NCBI GenBank assembly: GCA_039800165.1
Contig: JBDLRH010000104.1
Coordinates: forward strand, 1-23,006
From: JBDLRH01 sp039800165
GTDB lineage: Bacteria; Pseudomonadota; Gammaproteobacteria; Burkholderiales; Burkholderiaceae_C
Direction of reading: 5' to 3'
DNA: 23,006 nt
A model generated the notes under the pieces. It saw only the letters and a program-made list of their open reading frames with translations. It ran no database searches and had not been told where the DNA came from. The first letter of the stretch is position 1, and the number at the start of each line of letters is the position of its first letter. This document shows positions 14,067 through 21,290 of the stretch, piece by piece. The position numbers and the translations under genes were made by a program.

Positions 14067-15508
14067 TTGGCGACGCCGCCATATCCGCTAGATGCTCGCT
14101 TCTTTGGTACAGCGATCAAGCGGCTCCCGTTTGCCCTACGATCAAGTAGCGATGCTGTGTTCTGTAGGCCTTGTGTCTGGCACTCAGAAGCCCAGCGCCC
14201 CTTTACGATCGCAGCCGCGCGCGTTACTTCTGCCCGGCTCGGCTTCTGGATTCCGACGAGGTCGCAAATATGCGTTGCCGTATGCCAACATAGATCGTGA
14301 TGCTGAGTGCGATTGGCTTCACTTACCGTTGAGAGTTGCACGGAGCCCCAGTCAAAGCCGCAGAGTATCCGTTCTGCGAGTGGATCCAGTTGCTCGTGCC
14401 GCTGGTTTGCCGTGTTGAGTGCCCCCAGAAGGTCAGACTCTAGGCTCCAACGCTCGCCCTGGCGGTAGAGGCTTAGGTACTGCGCCCAGACCTGCTGCAT
14501 CGTCTGCGCATCAAGCGTGCTGCAGCGTTCGACATCAATGACCCAAAACCGTCGGTTTCCCGTGTCATCCACAAGAAAACCAGTTCCGTTGACCGTGCCC
14601 ACGAACAGCGTTCTCCGCTTATACAAACTCGATCGCTTCGCGTAGGGGAGCCGGATTTCATCTTGATTGTTAGTCAGGAATCCTTTCAGCCGAGCGATAT
14701 CCGCCTTGCGCATGGTCCCGTCTAACTCGCCGACCTCGACCAAGAACGCTCCGATTGCTCGGATGAGTGTGTCCTTGTTGTCGGGGTCAACAGTAACGCC
14801 TTCTGCAACAGCCCCAGGCAGCGGGACGAGGTGTCGCACCCAATGCGTCTTACCCGCAAACTGAGGGCCGGCAAGGACTAACATGCCGTTGGCGGTAAGG
14901 CCGTCGAATTCGTAGAGCGCCCCGATGCCCTGAAGCATCCACTTATGCAGCAAGCGAGCCGCTAGTGGCTGCTGCCTTGGGTCGGTCAGTATCAACGTGC
15001 CTAAGAGCGCTTCGCGGCGATCTTGACCGTCCCAGGCCGTCGACTCGACCCAAGTCCTTACCGGATGAAAGGCAGAGTCTCGTCCGATCGCGTCAACGAA
15101 TTCAGCAATGCTTTCCCTACTCAACCCGTGCACGACTGCCCAATCGCCAAGCCGGGTCAGATTGGTATTCAGGTCATCGTCTCGCGTTGACAGACCGCCG
15201 TTGCACGCAAGCTCTGTTCGGTGTGTCATTTCGTTGTACCGTCCCGTCCACCCCCCGAGTTGCATCAGAGCAGCCAAGTTTGCCGAGGTGTTGAACGGTC
15301 TGAGTCGCTGCCCGTCTCGTTTCAACCAATCAGGCAGGCTCGCCTCCAGCACCGCACGCGCCACCGGTGCAGAGGCGGTGCACGACATAACACTGGGAAG
15401 CGTTCTCCCCGAGGTACTCTGGGCCAGCGCGTTTATCGGCAGGCCAAAAGGGATAGCACCGAGTGTATGAGGCGATCGCTGCTGCAGCTTGAAAGGGTTT
15501 GAGCTCAT
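14063..15508 (-). CDS. VapE/VirE-family P-loop replication helicase
   Basis: This 481-residue protein belongs to the virulence-associated E family of P-loop NTPases found in prophages, phage satellites and P4-like islands, where it acts with a primase in element replication. The Walker A motif is GPQFAGKT (214-221, with K220) and the Walker B is AFLVEVGELD (254-263). Later family motifs are NQDEIRLPYAKRSSLYKRRTLFVGTVNG (281-308) and FLVDDTGNRRFWVIDV (311-326). The N-terminal ~100 residues are variable. ATG 15508 overlaps the stop codon of the primase gene (ATGA), so translation is coupled. All helicase motifs seem intact. In satellites this gene usually needs a partner primase, which is the next gene upstream. 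Confidence 0.9.
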   Translation of the reverse strand: MSSNPFKLQQRSPHTLGAIPFGLPINALAQSTSGRTLPSVMSCTASAPVARAVLEASLPDWLKRDGQRLRPFNTSANLAALMQLGGWTGRYNEMTHRTELACNGGLSTRDDDLNTNLTRLGDWAVVHGLSRESIAEFVDAIGRDSAFHPVRTWVESTAWDGQDRREALLGTLILTDPRQQPLAARLLHKWMLQGIGALYEFDGLTANGMLVLAGPQFAGKTHWVRHLVPLPGAVAEGVTVDPDNKDTLIRAIGAFLVEVGELDGTMRKADIARLKGFLTNNQDEIRLPYAKRSSLYKRRTLFVGTVNGTGFLVDDTGNRRFWVIDVERCSTLDAQTMQQVWAQYLSLYRQGERWSLESDLLGALNTANQRHEQLDPLAERILCGFDWGSVQLSTVSEANRTQHHDLCWHTATHICDLVGIQKPSRAEVTRAAAIVKGRWASECQTQGLQNTASLLDRRANGSRLIAVPKKRASSGYGGVAK

Positions 15509-16605
15509 CTGCCCATTTCCTCATGCGCGCAGCACTCGGGGCACGGCGATGCAGAGCCCCAGGCGCGGTGCCAACTTTCACAAGAAGGCGGACCCCCAGT
15601 AAAGCTCGCCATCCGGTACTCCACTTCACCAGGTCTGTACCTCGGGTGGCCCTCGCTTATTGCGTGGCCAAGTGCAGTGCCTTCCACCGATAACTTTGCT
15701 GTGCACAACGCTAGGACCCATGGCTGATAGCGAGTTTTCGCTCCCTTATCGGCCATCGCATTCCGCAGTGCGGCGCAGTGCTTTGCTGCTTCAAGCATCG
15801 AGAATGGGTGGTGCCTGGCTTTCCCGTAACCAGTAGTCGCATTCGCCTGGCTGGTATCTCTATCCCCTACGTAAGTTTCCGGAGCCATCGCCCCGCCTGG
15901 CGCTGAGCCAGGCAGTGCAACTGAGAGCTCACCGACGCTGTATATCGGCCCTGTTCTGTAAGCCAGTACGGTACGACCCGTTTTCGCGTGGATGGACCCT
16001 GGCGCGCGCATGATCCGGCTCGGGTCTCGCGTAACGGGGCTGTCAATCCTCAACCCATGCTTGTCCGCTGCGGCAACCAAACCAGCAGCCAGACACCGCC
16101 ACTGGTCTAGCCGGAGCTCTTCATCTAGTACGAAGTAAGCGTGAAGCCCACCGGACCCTGTCAAAACGACGAGGCTGGGCTGTAGCCCCGCCGACTCGAC
16201 AAACTTTGCCATCGCTGCCGCCACCGCCACAGGGCCGTCGTACCCGCCCTTCGTAACAGCTCCCTCGATATCTAGCCAAAGCGCCTTCACGGCAGCAACC
16301 TGAGCCCCGGTGCGTCTGAAGCGCTGCTCGGATGTCACATAAAAGTTAGCTGGAGTGAAGTAGCCGCCGCGTTGACCTGCGGTCTTGGATGCCAAGAAGC
16401 TACTCGTTCTGACATGGTCGTCTGGCCACATGTGTATGCTGGGCGCACCGCGGTTATCGGCCCGTGCCGCGCAGCCTCGTCTAGCCGCATCGTCTTCGGG
16501 CCTTACTGCCGTAAAAAATTCTTCGGCAGTCATCTGTTTCGCGATCGCGAGGTCCATTTCGCTGCCCCTGAATATCGTCGGCGTAGTGAAGATCTGTCCG
16601 GTCAT
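15505..16605 (-). CDS. RepB/AEP-like DNA primase
   Basis: This 366-residue protein looks like an archaeo-eukaryotic-type primase of mobile-element origin. Motif I is KALWLDIEGAV near residue 110-120. Motif II is LTGSGGLHAYFVLDEEL, matching the glycine-rich GxH motif of this superfamily. Motif III is TRDPSRIMRAPGSIHAKTG, typical of the D-x-x-R...PG-x-x-x-K stretch. A C-terminal cysteine group (CESWHRAWGSASPCPECCAH) suggests a small zinc knuckle. It would lay primers on element DNA for the VapE-like helicase that follows in an ATGA overlap. The start ATG 16605 overlaps the preceding stop by the same junction. The family assignment rests on motifs, and the exact subfamily is open. Confidence 0.8.
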   Translation of the reverse strand: MTGQIFTTPTIFRGSEMDLAIAKQMTAEEFFTAVRPEDDAARRGCAARADNRGAPSIHMWPDDHVRTSSFLASKTAGQRGGYFTPANFYVTSEQRFRRTGAQVAAVKALWLDIEGAVTKGGYDGPVAVAAAMAKFVESAGLQPSLVVLTGSGGLHAYFVLDEELRLDQWRCLAAGLVAAADKHGLRIDSPVTRDPSRIMRAPGSIHAKTGRTVLAYRTGPIYSVGELSVALPGSAPGGAMAPETYVGDRDTSQANATTGYGKARHHPFSMLEAAKHCAALRNAMADKGAKTRYQPWVLALCTAKLSVEGTALGHAISEGHPRYRPGEVEYRMASFTGGPPSCESWHRAWGSASPCPECCAHEEMGR

Positions 16606-16997
16606 CGGCTCGTTCCTTCCTCGGTTCCGGATGCGGTTCGCAGGAACGTGCGCTGTACGTGTGAGCGAAGCTGCTTATCCCTGGCCTCTCTATGTAGCCG
16701 CAACTCCTCGTTGCGTATCTCCTTGGCCAGCCGCTCCTCTAACCCCTGCACCTCGCTGCAAATTAGTTGGTGCGCCTGCCGCATGGCTTCGCAGACTCGC
16801 ACCGCGTCGCTCACGGCCATGTGCGTTTCCCCGTTGCTGGCTGCGACTAGAAGTTGAGACAAGTTATTGATAGCTGCATCGGACCGCTTCCGGGCTACGC
16901 GCTTGTCAGCTAGCCGCGCTTTGAGGGAAGCGATGACAGGGGTGTTGACTTCATCGCAGTCTGAGCATGGCTCCATAAAAGGATGCGCGGTACTCAT
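16602..16997 (-). CDS. Coiled-coil protein of unknown function in element operon
   Basis: The protein has 131 residues. A short N-terminal part has a C-x-x-C pair (EPCSDCDEV) that is followed by two long charged helices (SLKARLADKRVARKRSDAAINNLSQLL and CEAMRQAHQLICSEVQGLEERLAKEIRNEELRLHREARDKQLRSHVQ), strongly coiled-coil in pattern. I do not recognise the family. It starts and ends in ATGA overlaps with the AlpA-like gene and the primase, so it is translated as part of one unit and its product probably acts in element replication or its control. A scaffolding or regulatory role is a guess. Confidence 0.75.
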   Translation of the reverse strand: MSTAHPFMEPCSDCDEVNTPVIASLKARLADKRVARKRSDAAINNLSQLLVAASNGETHMAVSDAVRVCEAMRQAHQLICSEVQGLEERLAKEIRNEELRLHREARDKQLRSHVQRTFLRTASGTEEGTSR

Positions 16998-17254
16998 CGG
17001 GCACCATGACGGTTACTTGCCTGCGGCGAGTGCTGACGGATCCAGCCGGCAGGGTCGAGCAGCCAGGCGTTGACCTCTGACGCCGACCAGCGCGTGAAAC
17101 GGGGGCCGCACCGCAACGCCGGTTGGGGAAATTGGCACCTTGCGATCAGGTTGTAAAGGTGCGACTTGGAAAAGTTGCACCGCGCGATCACGTCGCGCTG
17201 GGTGTAAAGGGCAACACTTGGTTGGACGGTGGCGCGAGACGCATATGACTCCAT
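16994..17254 (-). CDS. AlpA-like excisionase/regulator
   Basis: This 86-residue protein is a small winged or helix-turn-helix regulator of the AlpA/MerR-like type, used by P4-like elements as excisionase or activator of the integrase. The core is YTQRDVIARCNFSKSHLYNLIARCQFPQPALRCGPRFTRWSASEVNAWLLDPAGWI: helix-turn-helix (RDVIARCNFSKSHLYNLI), then the F-P-x-P and G-x-R-x-x-R/T-W-x-x-x-E-V-x-x-W signature. ATG 17254 has an AAGGAG Shine-Dalgarno at 17261-17266. It starts the tight four-gene overlap set. A gene of the same family occupies the equivalent place in the right-hand element. Confidence 0.88.
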   Translation of the reverse strand: MESYASRATVQPSVALYTQRDVIARCNFSKSHLYNLIARCQFPQPALRCGPRFTRWSASEVNAWLLDPAGWIRQHSPQASNRHGAR

Positions 17255-17303
17255 GAAGCGCTCCTTGATTACTAGGAGCCCTCAGTTTCAATCCTGGCGC
17301 GCC

Positions 17304-17741
17304 CTACGTCACTGGTGCATTTTGGCAATCAATCGACAAATTACGTTCAACGTGACCGGGTACCGTCATTTTCTGGAGACGCAAGGACTGGTCCGCAGCT
17401 TCGCGCCGTGCCTTGCGGAGAGCACGCCAGACACCGCGTTCGTCATCTAGCCCGCACTGCTCCATTGCGCGCCCTAGCGGAAACTCGTGCTCGATCATCA
17501 ACTGCGCCGCGCGCGCAGCTCGTTGAATCTTTGGCGCAAGGAGATTGTGCGCAGAAGTGCCAATCATCATCCCGGTAAGGCCCCGTCGGCGCCTGAGTGC
17601 GTAGCGTCTGGCTTTCCCCAGGTCCAAGCCGCGCTGAGCAAGCCAATGAACGCGCTTTTGCGCCACGGCAAGAGCGACGGATATTACGTATGCCGCCTCC
17701 TCAGCATGCTGCTGAACTGTCTTTTCTTTTCGGCCAGACAT
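17304..17741 (-). CDS. Unknown 145-aa basic protein between integrase and AlpA
   Basis: I do not recognise this protein. It is rich in Arg, Lys and Ala. It opens MSGRKEKTVQQHAEEAAYVISVALAVAQKRVHWL, has a strongly basic stretch (GKARRYALRRRRGL) and a predicted helical C-terminal half (IQRAARAAQLMIEHEFPLGRAMEQCGLDDERGVWRALRKARREAAD). A nucleic acid-binding role would fit the charge. It starts 11 bases after the integrase stop (ATG 17741 with a GGAGCGGGT upstream), on the same strand, and the AlpA-like gene begins 49 bases further on, so the three may form one transcript. The right-hand element has an unrelated 149-aa unknown at the corresponding position. Confidence 0.65.
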   Translation of the reverse strand: MSGRKEKTVQQHAEEAAYVISVALAVAQKRVHWLAQRGLDLGKARRYALRRRRGLTGMMIGTSAHNLLAPKIQRAARAAQLMIEHEFPLGRAMEQCGLDDERGVWRALRKARREAADQSLRLQKMTVPGHVERNLSIDCQNAPVT

Positions 17742-17752
17742 ACCCGCTCCGT

Positions 17753-18970
17753 TTATGCGGCCATCCGCTGAAGCGGCACTACGTTACCCTTGGTTATCTG
17801 CTCGAGGTAGTCCCCCCAGTCCTGCATGAGCTTGACCCTCTGGGCCAGGTACTGCGCATGGTTGTACGCCGCAGAGACCGTATTGCGCTCCTGGTGCGCT
17901 AACTGCAGCTCGATGTGCTGGTGGTCGTAGCCCAGCTCGTGGAGGACGGTGGACGCTAGACCCCGGAACCCGTGGCCAGTCATCCTGCCCTGGTAGCCCA
18001 TTCGCTTTAGCGCAGCCAGGATGGTGTTGTTGCTCATCGGTTTGGCGTGATCACGCTCCCCAGGAAACAGAATTTCGCGATGGCCAGTGATCTCTTGCAA
18101 AACACGCAGCACTTCAACTGCCTGTTCTGAGAGCGGCACTATGTGCGGCGTCTTCATCTTCATGCGCGCGGCTGGTATGTCCCACCGCTTGGCTCCAAGA
18201 TCGAATTCGCGCCACTGAGCACCAATCAGTTCACTGGTCCGCACAAAGGTCAGAGCCATGAGCTTGATGGCCAAGCGCGTGGTGGGCGTTCCCGAGTAGC
18301 CCTCAATCTTGCGCATCAGCGCTGGCAGTTCCCGGGCATCAATTCGGGCGTAGTGACCCTTCCGACGCGGCTTGAGCACATCAGATGGCTGGATGTCCGC
18401 AGCGGGGTTGCGCTGTACGCCACCAATACCGTGGGCCAGCGCATACCGGAACACTTGGCCCGTAGTCTGCAAGCAGCGCTTGGCGATATCACACGCACCC
18501 CGTGCCTCAATAGCCTTGACCATCTGTACCAGCTCGGGTGCGGCTATGTCGGCTAGCGGGCGCGGTCCAATGGCAGGGAAAACATCGGCCTTCAGCCGCG
18601 CCAGGACGTACTTGGCGTGGCGCTCGTGCTTGTTCGATTTCCAGTGCGCGTACCACTGCAAAGCCGCTGCTTCGAACGTGTGCGCCACCGCCTCAGCCCG
18701 CGCCGCGCGCTCCGCGCGCCTAACTTGCACGGGGTCGATGCCGTCAGCCACCAGCCTGCGAGCTGCGTCGCGGCGTCCGCGGGCCTGGGCAAGTGTGACG
18801 TCGGGGTAGCGCCCCAGCGAAGCCGTGCGCTCTTTACCGCCGTACTGGTATCTGAGCTGCCATAGTTTGCCGCCTGTCGGCTGCACCTGCAGGTGCAAGC
18901 CCCTCCCGTCGGCAAGTCTGTAAGCCTTAGCGCGGGGTGCTGCGCGCCGGATCAAAGTGTCGGTCAACAT
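17753..18970 (-). CDS. Tyrosine integrase, P4-like (left element)
   Basis: This 405-residue site-specific recombinase carries out integration and excision of the element. The N-terminal arm-DNA-binding domain of the DUF4102 type reads LADGRGLHLQVQPTGGKLWQLRYQYGGKERTASLGRYPDVTLAQARGRRDAARRLVADGIDPV. A core-binding domain follows (about 97-185). The catalytic set is complete: R244 in LTFVRTSELIGAQW, K273 in MKTPHIVPL, H333 and R336 in HGFR, H359 in LAHQ and nucleophile Y369. It reads leftward from ATG 18970. The intergenic region to the divergent second integrase holds TTACCC-type motifs and a candidate attachment core, as expected beside an integrase. It is not truncated, so the element could still be mobile if its ends are good. 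Confidence 0.95.
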   Translation of the reverse strand: MLTDTLIRRAAPRAKAYRLADGRGLHLQVQPTGGKLWQLRYQYGGKERTASLGRYPDVTLAQARGRRDAARRLVADGIDPVQVRRAERAARAEAVAHTFEAAALQWYAHWKSNKHERHAKYVLARLKADVFPAIGPRPLADIAAPELVQMVKAIEARGACDIAKRCLQTTGQVFRYALAHGIGGVQRNPAADIQPSDVLKPRRKGHYARIDARELPALMRKIEGYSGTPTTRLAIKLMALTFVRTSELIGAQWREFDLGAKRWDIPAARMKMKTPHIVPLSEQAVEVLRVLQEITGHREILFPGERDHAKPMSNNTILAALKRMGYQGRMTGHGFRGLASTVLHELGYDHQHIELQLAHQERNTVSAAYNHAQYLAQRVKLMQDWGDYLEQITKGNVVPLQRMAA

Positions 18971-18987
18971 CGTCTTCCCTTACAAAG

Positions 18988-19045
18988 CTGGGTAAAACGA
19001 TGAGACCCTACTCGGCACCCACCCGCTTTACCCGGTTTATTACCC
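18988..19045. repeat. TTACCC motifs, possible integrase arm sites (right end)
   Basis: CTGGGTAAA at 18988-18996 (inverse orientation), TTTACCC at 19027-19033 and TTACCC at 19040-19045 repeat the motif seen at 9504-9522. They lie between the left element's integrase and the candidate core at 19183, matching the inside-the-end placement at the other side. The role is inferred. Confidence 0.4.
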
Positions 19046-19182
19046 GCCTCAGCGCGTGGCTTGAAGCGGACCTACAGACACCCAGAAGGACGCAGCTTCG
19101 CTGCGCCTCGCTGGGAGCCAGGCGGAATCCGAATAAGTAAGTGAGTAAACGGGTCCTTGTAGGACCTGTCCGGATGAAATAC

Positions 19183-19196
19183 TGGCGGAAACGGAG
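19183..19196. repeat. Candidate attachment core between the two elements
   Basis: TGGCGGAAACGGAG differs from the 9429-9441 copy by one inserted base. It could serve as the right end of the left element and the left end of the right element. The minus-strand reading (CTCCGTTTCCGCCA) again resembles a tRNA acceptor end with G and CCA; the T-loop sequence found at the left copy is not present here. Confidence 0.5.
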
Positions 19197-19341
19197 TCCC
19201 CGCACCCAGCGTTTCACTTCAGTTCGTCCCGTCTCAAATTTCGCGATTTCTCCTCGACAGAGCCCTGGTGGCTTGCGTTAGGTCGTCTCACCTCATACCA
19301 TCGCATCTTGATTTTTTTGATGGGTTTATAGGTGGGTGACC

Positions 19342-20550
19342 ATGCCAAAGGTAGCGCGTGCTTTGAGCAGCGTTGAGGTCAACCGGCTGACCTCTCCGGG
19401 GCTGTACTTCGTCGGCGGTGTACCTGGCCTGACTCTTCAGGTGCTACCGACTGGCGGGCGCACCTGGATCTTGCGCACCACGATAGCGGGTAGGCGCCGC
19501 GACATGGGCCTAGGCGGCTTTCCCGAGACCTCGCTCGCGGCGGCGCGGGAACGCGCCCGAGCCGCCAGGGCGGCCATCCGCGAGGGTCACGACCCCATTA
19601 CCCTGGCCCGCCAGAAGAAAAGCGCCCTGCGCGCCGCCGCCGCGGCCGCTCTCACATTCCGTCAGGCTGCACAGCAGTACATTGAAGTGCATAGCGCGGG
19701 CTGGAGTAACGCCAAGCATGTCCAGCAGTGGCAGAACACCCTTGCCTCCTACGCCTACCCAGTGATCGGCGATCTGCTGGTATCGGACATCGCAAGGCCG
19801 CACATCCTGAAGATTCTCGAACCCATCTGGACCGAGAAGGCTGAAACGGCATCACGGCTAAGAGGCCGGCTGGAAGCCATCCTGGACTGGGCCAAAGGAC
19901 GAGGTCACCGTGATGGCGACAACCCGGCCGCCTGGAAAGGCAACCTTGACGCCCAGTTTCCGAAGGCGCAAAGGGTCAAGCGAATCCAGCACCACGCGGC
20001 AGTGGCGATCGACGACATGCCGCAGTTCATGGCGCAGCTCCGGGCGATGCCAGGGGTCGGGGCGCGCGCGCTGGAGTTCACGATCCTGACCGCAGCGCGC
20101 AGCGGCGAGGTACGTGGTGCGCGCTGGGGCGAGATCGACTCGAAAACCGGAATGTGGCTTGTTCCAGCCGAGCGGATGAAGGCCAAGCGCGAGCACCGAG
20201 TGCCGTTACCCCAGGCAGCGGTCGCGTTGCTGCGCGGCATGCCACGCCTGGAGGGCAGCGACTTGGTCTTCCCGTCATCACGCGGTACGCTGCTTAGCGA
20301 CATGACCCTCACACAGGTGATGCGCCGCATGGGTCGGTCGGAGACGGTGCACGGGTTTCGATCGACGTTTCGCGACTGGGTGGCTGAGCGCACCACGTAC
20401 CCTGGCGAGATGGCCGAGATGGCACTGGCGCACCGGGTTAGCAATGCGGTCGAAGCCGCGTACCGCCGCGGCGACATGCTTGAGAAGCGCAGGGAGATGA
20501 TGGCGCGATGGGCTAACTTCGTACTGACACTGCCGAAGGCGAACGCTTAA
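19342..20550 (+). CDS. Tyrosine integrase, DUF4102 type (right element)
   Basis: This 402-residue integrase starts the second, rightward element. The arm-binding domain is seen as LTSPGLYFVGGVPGLTLQVLPTGGRTWILRTTIAGRRRDMGLGGFPETSLAAARERARAARAAIREGHDPI. Then comes a core-binding domain (about 105-185), and a complete catalytic set: R253 in LTAARSGEVRGARW, K280 or K282, H337 and R340 in HGFR, H364 in LAHR and nucleophile Y374. I chose ATG 19342 over the in-frame GTG 19336 because an AGGTGG at 19330-19335 sits at good spacing. It differs clearly in sequence from the left integrase, so the two are not a recent duplication. The next gene starts ten bases after its stop. Confidence 0.95.
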   Translation: MPKVARALSSVEVNRLTSPGLYFVGGVPGLTLQVLPTGGRTWILRTTIAGRRRDMGLGGFPETSLAAARERARAARAAIREGHDPITLARQKKSALRAAAAAALTFRQAAQQYIEVHSAGWSNAKHVQQWQNTLASYAYPVIGDLLVSDIARPHILKILEPIWTEKAETASRLRGRLEAILDWAKGRGHRDGDNPAAWKGNLDAQFPKAQRVKRIQHHAAVAIDDMPQFMAQLRAMPGVGARALEFTILTAARSGEVRGARWGEIDSKTGMWLVPAERMKAKREHRVPLPQAAVALLRGMPRLEGSDLVFPSSRGTLLSDMTLTQVMRRMGRSETVHGFRSTFRDWVAERTTYPGEMAEMALAHRVSNAVEAAYRRGDMLEKRREMMARWANFVLTLPKANA

Positions 20551-20559
20551 CCGAACGCT

Positions 20560-21009
20560 ATGCGTTATTCCCGCTCTGAATCTCTTGAAATCTGGCGCCA
20601 GGTCGCAGACGGCCTACTCAACGAGCCAGCTCGGCTGGCTCAGACCGAAGAGCCGAGCCTCGAGTATGTCCGCGCGCTGGACTTCGTCACGGAAATCGCG
20701 AAGCGAATCTTGGCGACTGACCGGGAGGGGGCCCAAGAGCGACCTCGCAAGCTCATGCAGGCGTTGTTCCTCGATGGCAAGAGTCACCCCGATGAAGCCG
20801 CGTTGCGTAGCGCAAAGGGACTGCTCGACGACTTCGGCCCGCTGCGCGGTGAGGGCACCGCAACAACAGTCGCATCGCTGTTGGGATCACTCATCGAGAA
20901 TGCGTCACCAGTCGATGGACGCAAGCGTTCAGCTAAAGGAAAGTCGACAGAAGAGCTAAACCGGCAACTGCGTGAATTCCGGAAGAGGAAGCGACAAGAC
21001 AAGAAGTAG
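20560..21009 (+). CDS. Unknown 149-aa protein following the integrase
   Basis: I do not recognise this protein. It is soluble and charged. The N-terminal half looks helical (SESLEIWRQVADGLLNEPARLAQTEEPSLEYVRALDFVTEIAKRIL), and it has a strongly basic tail (GRKRSAKGKSTEELNRQLREFRKRKRQDKK) that could bind nucleic acid. ATG 20560 lies ten bases after the integrase stop, so the two are probably co-transcribed, although no clear Shine-Dalgarno is visible. A 68-base gap with a good Shine-Dalgarno for the next gene follows. Its place between integrase and AlpA-like gene mirrors that of the 145-aa unknown in the left element, but I see no sequence similarity. Confidence 0.7.
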   Translation: MRYSRSESLEIWRQVADGLLNEPARLAQTEEPSLEYVRALDFVTEIAKRILATDREGAQERPRKLMQALFLDGKSHPDEAALRSAKGLLDDFGPLRGEGTATTVASLLGSLIENASPVDGRKRSAKGKSTEELNRQLREFRKRKRQDKK

Positions 21010-21077
21010 CAACTTCTCGTGGAGACACAGGTCGGCGAACAAGGAACTATGGCGTTGTTCTCACAAAGGAGCACGCC

Positions 21078-21290
21078 ATGCAAAATCGAGTCATACGGCT
21101 AGCGCAGCTGGCCACCCAACCCGGTCGCCCGCCGGGTCTTCTTCCCGTCAGCCCAGCTACTATCTGGCGCTGGGTTCGTACACGCGCCGACTTCCCGAAG
21201 CCGGTGAAGATAGGGCCGCAAACGACCGTATGGGACCTTGCGGAAATCGAAGCCTTCATCGCACGCCAGGCGCAAGGAGGTACGCGATGA
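21078..21290 (+). CDS. AlpA-like regulator (right element)
   Basis: This 70-residue helix-turn-helix regulator of the AlpA type probably controls integrase action or excision of the right-hand element. The core VSPATIWRWVRTRADFPKPVKIGPQTTVWDLAEIEAFIARQAQ shows the recognition helix (TIWRWV), the FPKPVKIG motif and the W-D-L-A-E-I-E-A-F-I tail. ATG 21078 has an AAAGGAG Shine-Dalgarno nine bases upstream. Its TGA overlaps the ATG of the following primase-helicase gene, so it may be translationally coupled to it. It is the counterpart of the gene at 16994-17254. Confidence 0.88.
   Translation: MQNRVIRLAQLATQPGRPPGLLPVSPATIWRWVRTRADFPKPVKIGPQTTVWDLAEIEAFIARQAQGGTR

Larger units (their letters stand above)
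18971..19341. promoter_or_regulatory. Shared intergenic region between divergent integrases
   Basis: There is no gene in 371 bases. Contents are GGGTAAA at 18990-18996 and TTTACCC/TTACCC at 19027-19033 and 19040-19045 (candidate arm sites), a 6-bp hairpin at 19091-19105, a GGTCCT/AGGACC hairpin at 19152-19166, the attachment-core candidate at 19183-19196, and an AT-rich run near 19309-19330 just before the right-hand integrase. Both integrase promoters must lie here; I could not assign -35/-10 boxes with confidence. Confidence 0.55.

Noticed and set aside
9500..19335. CRISPR array or defence island reading of the repeats
   Set aside because: The repeats are few, short and differ in spacing; none forms a regular repeat-spacer pattern and no cas gene is present.
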